A stretch of DNA of 64,000 nt from NCBI GenBank assembly GCA_902766885.1, contig CACXFS010000018.1, positions 1 to 64,000 on the forward strand, given 5' to 3'. Positions 18,798-25,811 of this stretch are shown piece after piece (position 1 is the stretch's first letter; each line of letters opens with the position of its first letter). Made by a program: the position numbers and the translations under genes. The notes under the pieces are model-generated. The model made no database searches. It was not told where the DNA came from and saw only the letters and a list, made by a program, of their open reading frames with translations. The stretch is from an uncultured Ruminococcus sp. Its GTDB lineage: Bacteria; Bacillota; Clostridia; Oscillospirales; Acutalibacteraceae.

Positions 18798-19276
18798 TGA
18801 AACAATATAAAGACAGAAAAATAATTCGTTTGCAGAATTACGATTATTCTGCAAACGGAGCATATTTTATTACAATTTGTACCCATAATAAGGAACACTT
18901 ATTCGGCACTGTAGGGGCGGATTCCATATCCGCCCGAATGGTTAAGAAAGTTTATGGTGAAATAATTGGTAAATATGATAATGTATCTTCACCGATAAGT
19001 GTGGTAATGCCTAATCATTTTCATTCAATAATAATTATTGAACGGAACGGTACCGAAGTTGTACCATCTGTATCAAAAATCGTACAAGAATTTAAGAGAT
19101 ACACAACTTGTGAATATATCAAACTTGTTAAAAACGGCATTTTGAAACCCTTTGATAAAAGAATTTGGCAACGCTCATTTTATGACCATATAATAAGAAA
19201 TGAAAATGATTTTAATGAAATATGGACGTATATTCAAAATAATCCTCTGAAGTGGCAAGAGGATTGCTATTATTGA
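18797..19276 (+). CDS. REP-associated tyrosine transposase (RAYT), copy 1
   Basis: A 159-residue Y1/HUH-family single-strand transposase. The N-terminus NYDYSANGAYFITICTHNKEH is typical of RAYTs. The HUH metal motif is in VVMPNHFHSIIII, and the catalytic tyrosine is probably in WTYIQNNPLKW near the C-terminus. Between the first strand and the HUH motif the protein has VGADSISAR, encoded exactly by a GTAG-hairpin. The segment before MPNHFH is shorter than in typical members. The ATG overlaps the glnS stop (TAATG) and has no clear ribosome binding site of its own, so translation is probably coupled to glnS. Activity is uncertain. Confidence 0.85.
   Translation: MKQYKDRKIIRLQNYDYSANGAYFITICTHNKEHLFGTVGADSISARMVKKVYGEIIGKYDNVSSPISVVMPNHFHSIIIIERNGTEVVPSVSKIVQEFKRYTTCEYIKLVKNGILKPFDKRIWQRSFYDHIIRNENDFNEIWTYIQNNPLKWQEDCYY
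18911..18935 (+). repeat. In-frame REP hairpin inside RAYT copy 1
   Basis: GTAG is followed by GGGCGGAT (18915-18922), a 5-base loop and ATCCGCCC (18928-18935). It is read in frame as VGADSISA. Confidence 0.9.
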
Positions 19277-19307
19277 TATTTTGCTTAATTAATTGATGTG
19301 TCATAAC

Positions 19308-19333
19308 GGGCGGATATGCAAATCTGCCCCTAC
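19308..19333 (-). repeat. Inverted REP copy just downstream of RAYT 1
   Basis: GGGCGGAT..ATCTGCCC followed by CTAC (19330-19333). It is the reverse orientation of the copy at 18911, with one G-U pair, 32 bases after the RAYT stop. Confidence 0.85.
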
Positions 19334-19415
19334 GTTTGATTTGTCAATGACAGAGTATATGTTAATTATCAGTTTTGACATAAGATTTTAATATGGAATA
19401 ATTTAATCATAATCT

Positions 19416-19450
19416 AAAAACAAGGTACAGTTACTCGGCTGTACCTTGTT
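19416..19450 (-). terminator. Terminator of the second dockerin gene
   Basis: AACAAGGTACAG (19419-19430) pairs with CTGTACCTTGTT (19439-19450). On the minus strand a TTTT run follows. Confidence 0.85.
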
Positions 19451-19472
19451 CTGTTATGTGATTTTAATCCGC

Positions 19473-20336
19473 TTATGCAACAAGTGCTTTCTGTAGTGCA
19501 GTTGCGTCGAGAATACTTACAACTCCGTCGCCGTTTACGTCTGCAAGAAATCTGTAAAACTTGTTGGCGTTGCCGTTGTTTACAAGCGTTTTCTGAATGT
19601 CGGTTGCGTCGTTTATATCCAGACAATAGTCAAGATTTACGTTGCCCATACCTAAATATAAAGAGGCTTCGTTAGAGCTGGTGCCGTAGGTTGTCGGCTC
19701 AAAATATGCGGAAAGGGTTGTGTAGAATTCAACGTCGCTTTTGCCTATGCTCAGCTTGATGTAAAATTCAGCCGTGCCGTCCCTGTTCGGAATAACGGCG
19801 TTCATTGCAGCTCCGCTTGTTATAATCAGACCTGATTTGTATGTTGTGCCGTCGGTGAAATCATAATTGTGGGTGTCATTTATGCGTTCAATTGTATAGG
19901 TATGAGAACCGTCCTCGTTGAAGTATTTGCAAAAGTCTGAAAGCTTTACTTTTACCTTCTGATAATATGCGCCGGTGTCATTGTATGAGTGGGGGTTGCA
20001 GGTCGAGCCTCCGCTGTTGCTATTATATGAGAAAATGTCATACTCTGCATTTACTCCGCTGACAAGCTTTGTACCTTTGTTGCAGTCGGTGAATTTGATG
20101 TCGATTGTGTTGCTTGAGTCCTTTCTGTTCCTGAGCTGAAGATAATACTGATAGTCTGACGGAATGTTGTAGGCGTATTTCAGAATTGTGTTGTTCGGAA
20201 CGTAAACCTTTTCGCCTACAAGCTCAAAGTACGGCTTCTGTGAAATTACTCCACTGAAGGTTTCGGCGGCATTTGCCGTGATTGTTCCGAGAAGAATAAA
20301 AATAATGCACAATGTAATGCTGATAATTTTTTTCAT
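19473..20336 (-). CDS. Secreted dockerin-containing protein, unknown N-terminal domain
   Basis: A 287-residue exported protein. The signal peptide ends at about residue 23 (ANAAE). Residues 25-225 form an unrecognised, probably beta-rich domain with a cohesin- or carbohydrate-binding-like look (VYVPNNTILKYAYNIPSDYQY). The dockerin is at 230-287 with two repeats (NVNLDYCLDINDATDIQK; DVNGDGVVSILDATALQK). The first calcium loop starts with Asn rather than Asp. The repeat style DAT-x-[IL]QK matches the CotH-dockerin protein, so both probably bind the same cohesin type. The catalytic role, if any, is unknown. Confidence 0.8.
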   Translation of the reverse strand: MKKIISITLCIIFILLGTITANAAETFSGVISQKPYFELVGEKVYVPNNTILKYAYNIPSDYQYYLQLRNRKDSSNTIDIKFTDCNKGTKLVSGVNAEYDIFSYNSNSGGSTCNPHSYNDTGAYYQKVKVKLSDFCKYFNEDGSHTYTIERINDTHNYDFTDGTTYKSGLIITSGAAMNAVIPNRDGTAEFYIKLSIGKSDVEFYTTLSAYFEPTTYGTSSNEASLYLGMGNVNLDYCLDINDATDIQKTLVNNGNANKFYRFLADVNGDGVVSILDATALQKALVA

Positions 20337-20371
20337 AATGTTTTATCCTCCGTTATAATTTTTACCTCAAT

Positions 20372-20400
20372 ATTTTATCATAAGCTTCAAAAAAGTACAA
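20372..20400 (-). promoter_or_regulatory. Promoter of the second dockerin gene
   Basis: On the minus strand, TTGTAC (20395-20400) and TAAAAT (20372-20377) are 17 bases apart. GGAGG precedes the ATG. Confidence 0.6.
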
Positions 20401-20457
20401 ATGGAAAATACGCTGACAATAATTTGAATTTTTGTGATTGTTGCAATAAAACGGAGT

Positions 20458-20485
20458 TTGCTAAATTCGAAAATAATGATATAAT
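20458..20485 (+). promoter_or_regulatory. Promoter of the SDR gene
   Basis: TTGCTA, 16 bases, TATAAT (20480-20485), 28 bases before the ATG. Confidence 0.5.
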
Positions 20486-20513
20486 AATTATAATATAAAA
20501 ATCGGGTGATATT

Positions 20514-21251
20514 ATGAAAAATGTTCTGATTACGGGCGGCTCGGGCGGAATCGGCACGGCGCTGTGCGTTGCGTTTGCACAGTCAGGCTGTAATGTTGTC
20601 GTTCACTGCCACAAAAATAAAAATTCAGCGCAGAATCTTGCGAAAATCCTCTGCGAAAGCTACGGCGTGGGTGCGCTTGCGGTGCAGGCTGACGTGTCGG
20701 ACAGGCAGTCGGTAAACGAAATGTTTGACATAATCGACAACACTATCGGCAGTGTTGACGTGCTTGTGAACAACTCCGGAATTGCTCAGCAAAAGCTTTT
20801 TACCGATATTACGGCTGAGGACTGGAAAGCTATGCTCGGCGTAAATCTTGACGGAGTTTTTAACTGCACGCAGGAGGCTCTTAACAGATATATGATAAAA
20901 AACCACAATGGAGTGATTCTGAATATCAGCTCAATGTGGGGACAGGTAGGTGCGTCATGCGAGGTGCATTACAGTGCCGCAAAGGCAGGCGTAATCGGAC
21001 TTACAAAGGCTCTTGCAAAGGAGGTAGGCTTGTCGGGAGTGCGTGTGAACTGCATTTGTCCGGGAGTTGTTATGACCGATATGATGAAGTCCTTTGACGA
21101 GCAGACCGTAAACGAGCTGAAAGAGGAAACGCCGCTTAATGCTCTCGGAACGCCGAAGGATATTGCAGATGCGGCTGTGTTCCTTTGCAGTGACAAGGCA
21201 AAATTCATTACGGGGCAAATACTCGGTGTTAACGGAGGATTTGTGATATAG
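20514..21251 (+). CDS. Short-chain dehydrogenase/reductase (FabG-like)
   Basis: A 245-residue classical SDR. The NAD(P)-binding TGGSGGIGTAL is at the N-terminus, followed by NNSGIAQ, catalytic Ser in ILNISSMWG and YSAAK. ICPGVVMTDM follows. The C-terminus (FLCSDKAKFITGQILGVNGGF) is very like 3-oxoacyl-ACP reductase. It lacks the usual fatty-acid gene neighbours, and the fingerprint alone cannot separate FabG from other SDR dehydrogenases. It stands alone between the dockerin gene (divergent) and the LtaS-like gene, which has its own promoter. Confidence 0.85.
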   Translation: MKNVLITGGSGGIGTALCVAFAQSGCNVVVHCHKNKNSAQNLAKILCESYGVGALAVQADVSDRQSVNEMFDIIDNTIGSVDVLVNNSGIAQQKLFTDITAEDWKAMLGVNLDGVFNCTQEALNRYMIKNHNGVILNISSMWGQVGASCEVHYSAAKAGVIGLTKALAKEVGLSGVRVNCICPGVVMTDMMKSFDEQTVNELKEETPLNALGTPKDIADAAVFLCSDKAKFITGQILGVNGGFVI

Positions 21252-21289
21252 TGCATCGCAAATTAACATCTTTTGCCGACAACATACTA

Positions 21290-21318
21290 TTGCAATATTT
21301 GCGCAAAGGTTTTATAAT
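21290..21318 (+). promoter_or_regulatory. Promoter of the LtaS-like/sortase operon
   Basis: TTGCAA, 17 bases, TATAAT (21313-21318), 35 bases before the ATG. Confidence 0.8.
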
Positions 21319-21353
21319 ATAGTTAATTTTTAATATTAAACAGGGAAATTTTT

Positions 21354-23444
21354 ATGTCAGATAAGATAAACTTAAACATCGGCATTGAACGTCGAAGTCA
21401 TTTTATTAATTCAAATGACAATAACTTTACATATTACGAAAATAACGCTCCCTCCCATAAGAAAAGAGAGATTGTGCTGACTCTGCTTTATTTTCCGATT
21501 TCTATTCTCTTTATGGAGCTTGTGGTTAAGCTTTCGGTCGGTTTTTCACTTGTTGACGGTGTGCTTTTTACCGCAATATTTTCTCTTGTTCCGGCCTGTG
21601 TGCTGACCGTTGTTTCGTCAATTTTCAAAAACGGCAGAATCAACAGGCTGATTGCCTGTATTCTTACGGCAGTGCTTGCAATCTGGTATAGTGCGCAGAT
21701 TGTCTACAACAACGTTTTCGGAACATTTTTTGTAATCAACAGCATTTCAAGGGGCGGTGCCGGACAGGCACTTAACTCTGTTGATATGATTTTTACGGCT
21801 TTAAAGAGCAGAATATTTTTTATTCTTCTTATGTTTTTGCCGCTTGTGTTCTGCATTATTTTCGGTAAAAGGCTTTCCATGTTCAATAAATCGAAAATCT
21901 CCGTAAAGATTATTCTTCTTTGCGCCGCAGTTGTTTTTCAGATAATCGGCATGCAAAGCGTAAATATTGATAAATCTTCGTCAAACACAAAAAGTGCATA
22001 TAACCTTTATCACGGCGAGCTTCAGCAGAATGCCGCCTGCGAAAAATTCGGACTTTTTACAATGCAAAGGCTCGACATAAGCCGTATGCTTTTCGGTTAT
22101 AAGTCGGATATACGCAAAACCGAAAGCACCGAGCCTTCAACAACCGTTTCCCCTGCTACGGCAGATACACCCGACAAAAAGGTAAAAGCTCAGATTATTG
22201 AAACAGATTTTGACAAGCTGTCCGAAAAAACAGATAACGATGATTTGAAATCGCTTTATGATTATTTTTCAAGTGAAAAGCCGAGCTATACTAATGAATA
22301 TACGGGAATTTTCAAGGATTATAACATAATTTTCATAACGGCAGAGAGTTTTTCGCAGTATGCAATTGACAAGGACTTAACGCCGACTCTCTACAAAATG
22401 TATAACGAGGGCTTTCAGTTTGAGAACTATTACTCTCCGGCGTGGGGAGTAAGCACAACCGACGGTGAGTATGCAAACCTTACGGGACTTACTCCGAAGT
22501 CGGGTGTGTGGAGCTTTTCGCAGTCGGCAGAAGATAACGTGAGTTTTCCGTTTACCCTCGGAGAACAGAGCCGTTCAAACGGATATGAACAGGTGAGAGC
22601 ATATCATAACCACACCTACGATTACTATGACCGTGACAAGTACCTTACAAATATCGGCTACGATTATTCGGCTGTCGGAAAGGGACTTGAACTCGGCGAA
22701 GACGTGTGGCCTAATTCAGATTTGAAGATGATGCAAAAAACTGTTGACGATTACATAAACGCCGACAGCTTCAGCGTTTATTATATGACAGTCAGCGGTC
22801 ACGGTGGGTATTCATACAACACAATCAGCCAGCGCAATGCTGACTTGGTGAAGAATTTAAAATACAGCGACGAGGTCAAGGGCTACCTTGCGGCAAATAT
22901 CGAGCTTGACAAGGCTCTTGAGTATCTTGTTGAAAGGCTTGAAAAGGCAGGAAAGCTCGACAATACTGTAATCTGTCTGACAACCGACCACTATCCGTAC
23001 TCGCTTGACGAGTTCAACGGACTGGACGAGCTTGCAGGACACAAGGTTGATACCGTTTTTGAAAGATACAAAAATGCATGGCTTTTGTGGAGCGGCTCAA
23101 TGAAAGAGCCTGTCAGCGTGAAAACGTACTGTTCAAGCATTGACATTCTGCCGACTCTGCTTAACATGTTAGGATTTGAATACGACAGCCGCACGATTAT
23201 CGGCACAGATGTTTTTGGCGGAAAAGAGCCGTTCGTTGTCTTTGCAGACAGAAGCTGGATTTCACAGAATGGAATTTACAATGCAAACAGCGGAGAATAT
23301 ACTGCCTTTGAAAACGCCGCTGAAAAGGACGATATCGACTTGCTCAACAACAAGTGCACAAATATGTTTACCGTTTCAAGAATGATACTTGACTCGAATG
23401 TCTATGCCGAAATTTACGGCGATACTCACATAAAAGGAAAATAG
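21354..23444 (+). CDS. LtaS-like membrane sulfatase-fold phosphoglycerol transferase
   Basis: A 696-residue protein. A short cytoplasmic N-terminus is followed by five membrane helices (about 40-205) and an extracellular alkaline-phosphatase-fold domain from about 320. Active-site elements are NIIFITAESFSQYAI (metal-binding Glu), GVSTTDGEYA (candidate nucleophile Thr), TVSGHGGY and CLTTDHYPYS (metal-binding Asp-His). This matches lipoteichoic acid synthases and related phosphoglycerol transferases that polymerise or transfer glycerol phosphate outside the membrane. The substrate here is not known. It is followed 12 bases later by two sortase genes, an uncommon grouping that hints at joint cell-surface decoration. 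Confidence 0.85.
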   Translation: MSDKINLNIGIERRSHFINSNDNNFTYYENNAPSHKKREIVLTLLYFPISILFMELVVKLSVGFSLVDGVLFTAIFSLVPACVLTVVSSIFKNGRINRLIACILTAVLAIWYSAQIVYNNVFGTFFVINSISRGGAGQALNSVDMIFTALKSRIFFILLMFLPLVFCIIFGKRLSMFNKSKISVKIILLCAAVVFQIIGMQSVNIDKSSSNTKSAYNLYHGELQQNAACEKFGLFTMQRLDISRMLFGYKSDIRKTESTEPSTTVSPATADTPDKKVKAQIIETDFDKLSEKTDNDDLKSLYDYFSSEKPSYTNEYTGIFKDYNIIFITAESFSQYAIDKDLTPTLYKMYNEGFQFENYYSPAWGVSTTDGEYANLTGLTPKSGVWSFSQSAEDNVSFPFTLGEQSRSNGYEQVRAYHNHTYDYYDRDKYLTNIGYDYSAVGKGLELGEDVWPNSDLKMMQKTVDDYINADSFSVYYMTVSGHGGYSYNTISQRNADLVKNLKYSDEVKGYLAANIELDKALEYLVERLEKAGKLDNTVICLTTDHYPYSLDEFNGLDELAGHKVDTVFERYKNAWLLWSGSMKEPVSVKTYCSSIDILPTLLNMLGFEYDSRTIIGTDVFGGKEPFVVFADRSWISQNGIYNANSGEYTAFENAAEKDDIDLLNNKCTNMFTVSRMILDSNVYAEIYGDTHIKGK

Positions 23445-23456
23445 AGGAAGTTATTA

Positions 23457-24383
23457 ATGAAGAGAAAACTTGCAATTTTTGGCATTATACTTATTTTTAT
23501 TGCAGGAATAGGTACAATGAGCTACCCTTTGGTAAGCTCTGTAATCAATAATATTGACAGCAGAAACCACGTTGAGGAGTACACAAAAACAACAAAGCAG
23601 ATGTCCTCTGAGGAAACGCTTGAGATGTTTAAGCAGGCAGAGGAATACAACCACAGTCTGACAAACAACGTAATTATTACCGACCCGTTTGACGAAAAAG
23701 CCTATAAAAAAATCGGCGCAAATTACGAAAATGCTCTGAATGTTGACGGAAACGGTCTGATAGGATATATTGACATTCCCAAAATCAACGTTTATCTGCC
23801 GATTTACCACGGAACGGCAGAGGACATTCTTGCCAAAGGTGCAGGTCACCTGCAAAATACCTCATTGCCAATCGGCGGAGAAAGCACTCATTCCGTAATT
23901 TCCGCACACACCGCATATCCGGGCGAAACTTTTTTTGACTACCTTACGGATATGGAGGAGGGCGATGAATTTTACATTCACGTTCTTGACAGGGTATTAA
24001 AATATGAGGTGGACAGCATTAAGGTTGTTCTGCCAGAAGAAACCGACGATTTAAGAGTGGTCAAGGGAAAGGATTACGTAACGCTTCTGACCTGCACACC
24101 GTACAGCGTCAACACCCACAGACTGCTCGTAAGAGGAAAAAGAGTTGAGTATGACGACTCAAAGTACATAACTACCGGTGCAAGCGCCGCAAGTTTCGGC
24201 AACGACGGAATATTTTTCCTCGGCTATAAAGTTCCTTACTGGGCAGCGGCACTGATTATTGTCGGATTTGTTGCACTTGTAGTGATAATAGTAATAATCA
24301 GGCTAAAGCGCTCAAAAAAGAAAAAACGATACACTGATAAAAACAAAGGCGAAGATATTACCGAAACACAGGACGGTGATTGA
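23457..24383 (+). CDS. Class C-type sortase
   Basis: A 308-residue membrane transpeptidase. It has an N-terminal signal anchor (6-26) and a DPF lid motif at about 76-78. The sortase domain spans 100-230 with His151 (SAHTAYPG), Cys213 (TLLTCTPYSVNTHRLLVRG) and Arg222. A second membrane helix with a lysine-rich tail ends the protein. The lid and the TLxTCTPY signature place it with pilus-polymerising class C enzymes. No pilin gene is adjacent. Possible substrates lie at 50.6-52.7 kb. The stop overlaps the start of the next sortase. Confidence 0.92.
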   Translation: MKRKLAIFGIILIFIAGIGTMSYPLVSSVINNIDSRNHVEEYTKTTKQMSSEETLEMFKQAEEYNHSLTNNVIITDPFDEKAYKKIGANYENALNVDGNGLIGYIDIPKINVYLPIYHGTAEDILAKGAGHLQNTSLPIGGESTHSVISAHTAYPGETFFDYLTDMEEGDEFYIHVLDRVLKYEVDSIKVVLPEETDDLRVVKGKDYVTLLTCTPYSVNTHRLLVRGKRVEYDDSKYITTGASAASFGNDGIFFLGYKVPYWAAALIIVGFVALVVIIVIIRLKRSKKKKRYTDKNKGEDITETQDGD

Positions 24384-25180
24384 TTTTGTGGAGAAAAATT
24401 GTCACAGGTGTTGCAATTGTGATGCTTGTTGCAGGCATAGGACTGTTTATGTTCCCGATTGCGTCAAACTTTATCGGAACGCAGATAGCAAATTCCGAAA
24501 CAGAAAAATTTGACAGTCAGATTGAAAATGTTGTTGATGACGGACTGACGTTTGATGACGCACATGAGCAGGGCAAGGTGGACGATGAGGGATATCTGAT
24601 TGACGAAAACGGCAACAGAAAGTCGGACAATCCCGTTGTGTTTAAGCTCGACCTTGACAGGCTTTATAAGGACAGCGTGGAGTATAACGAAAATTTAAAG
24701 ACAAATCAGGGTTCACTGCTTGTTGACGATTATGCTTATGCTCAGCCGTCGCTTGATTTGAGCAATTACGGAATAACCGACGGAATTTACGGCTATGTTT
24801 CGGCTGAGTCAATCAATATGAAACTGCCGATTTACCTCGGTGCAAATGATGCAACTATGAGCTATGGTGCGGCACATCTGACATATACCTCACTGCCTGT
24901 CGGGGGCAAAAATACAAATACTGTGCTTGCAGGACATACGGGATATATCGGCAGAATTTTCTTTGATAACCTGCGCAACCTGCAAATCGGTGATGAGGTT
25001 AAACTGCGCAATTACTGGGACAACCTCACATATAAGGTGATTGAAACTAAAATCTGCAAGCCTAATGAGTCGCAGGATATTTTTATCAAAAAAGACAGGG
25101 ACTTGCTGACGATGATTACCTGCATTTCAAACAACAGCGGCGGATTTGACAGGTATTATGTGATTTGTGAAAGAAAATAG
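24380..25180 (+). CDS. Second sortase, membrane-anchored
   Basis: A protein of about 266 residues with an N-terminal membrane anchor (about 8-30), a variable linker, and a sortase domain at 130-266. His186 is in LAGHTGY, Cys248 in LLTMITCIS and Arg258 in GFDRYYVICERK. It lacks the class C lid and C-terminal helix, so it is closer to class D/A-type housekeeping sortases. The start is uncertain. TTG at 24380 overlaps the previous stop, but TTG at 24386 sits better relative to the AGGACGG site. It is probably coupled to the upstream sortase. Confidence 0.88.
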   Translation: MILWRKIVTGVAIVMLVAGIGLFMFPIASNFIGTQIANSETEKFDSQIENVVDDGLTFDDAHEQGKVDDEGYLIDENGNRKSDNPVVFKLDLDRLYKDSVEYNENLKTNQGSLLVDDYAYAQPSLDLSNYGITDGIYGYVSAESINMKLPIYLGANDATMSYGAAHLTYTSLPVGGKNTNTVLAGHTGYIGRIFFDNLRNLQIGDEVKLRNYWDNLTYKVIETKICKPNESQDIFIKKDRDLLTMITCISNNSGGFDRYYVICERK

Positions 25181-25185
25181 TATAA

Positions 25186-25219
25186 GGGCGGATAACGTTT
25201 AGGTTATCCGCCCCTGTCG
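25186..25219 (+). terminator. Hairpin after the sortase genes, REP-like core
   Basis: GGGCGGATAAC pairs with GTTATCCGCCC, with a weak T tract after. The GGGCGGAT/ATCCGCCC core is the same as the RAYT 1 hairpin, but the GTAG foot is replaced by CTGT on the right side. Confidence 0.6.
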
Positions 25220-25234
25220 TTTTATATGTTAGGA

Positions 25235-25268
25235 AAAAATCGGCTGTGTCGGTTTCCCGATACAGCCG
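25235..25268 (-). terminator. Terminator of the DUF1292 gene
   Basis: CGGCTGTGTCGG (25241-25252) and CCGATACAGCCG (25257-25268) pair around TTTC. On the minus strand TTTTTT follows. Confidence 0.85.
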
Positions 25269-25274
25269 AAAATT

Positions 25275-25571
25275 TTATTCAAAGTTTATGTCGCCTTCGT
25301 ATTTCTTTTTGAACATTTCAAAAACGGTCTGCAAAATTTCTTCGTCGTCAATGCTCACATATTCTTCGGTTTCTTCGTCAAGTGCATTGATTTTGAGAAT
25401 TACAACCTCGTCGGCGTCCTCGTCATTTTCAATGAGAACTATATATTCGTCACCGTCATATTCAATGACATCAAGAAATTCAAATTCAACCTCGTTGCCC
25501 TCGTCATCGGTAAGTGTGATGAGCGCACTTTCAGTTTCCATTTCTTCAAGGATATTTTCGTTGTCAGCCAT
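25275..25571 (-). CDS. DUF1292 family acidic protein
   Basis: A 98-residue, very acidic protein with the DUF1292 core ITLTDDEGNEVEFEFLDVIEYDGDEYIVL and VVILKIN. Members are small cytoplasmic proteins common in Firmicutes, usually near alaS/ruvX genes. Their function is unknown. Here it is a lone gene with its own promoter and terminator, divergent from htpG. An open frame on the opposite strand (25246-25605) is its shadow. Confidence 0.85.
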   Translation of the reverse strand: MADNENILEEMETESALITLTDDEGNEVEFEFLDVIEYDGDEYIVLIENDEDADEVVILKINALDEETEEYVSIDDEEILQTVFEMFKKKYEGDINFE

Positions 25572-25605
25572 AATAATGTCCTCGCTTTCTGTTAACTTCT
25601 TCTAA

Positions 25606-25634
25606 AGTATAACTTTATTATATGTAAAAGTCAA
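25606..25634 (-). promoter_or_regulatory. Promoter of the DUF1292 gene
   Basis: On the minus strand, TTGACT (25629-25634), 17 bases, TATACT (25606-25611). Confidence 0.8.
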
Positions 25635-25727
25635 GTACAAATTCGGTCGCTTTCCGATATAATAAACAGAGTAGTCCCGTTGTGACAGCGGTGATTTTTG
25701 CCTTGCACAAATTAAGAAAAATATCTA

Positions 25728-25756
25728 TTGAAATGTTTTTTAATTTAGGCTATACT
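25728..25756 (+). promoter_or_regulatory. htpG promoter
   Basis: TTGAAA, 17 bases, TATACT (25751-25756). No CIRCE or other heat-shock operator was recognised nearby. Confidence 0.75.
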
Positions 25757-25811
25757 TATTATTTAAGGGTAAATATATCACCCGTAATTTGATTAAAAAG
25801 GAAGTAATTTT

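Noticed and set aside
25246..25605. Ser-rich plus-strand frame of 119 codons
   Set aside because: It is the complement of the acidic DUF1292 gene. Low-complexity serine comes from GAA/GAC codons on the other strand.
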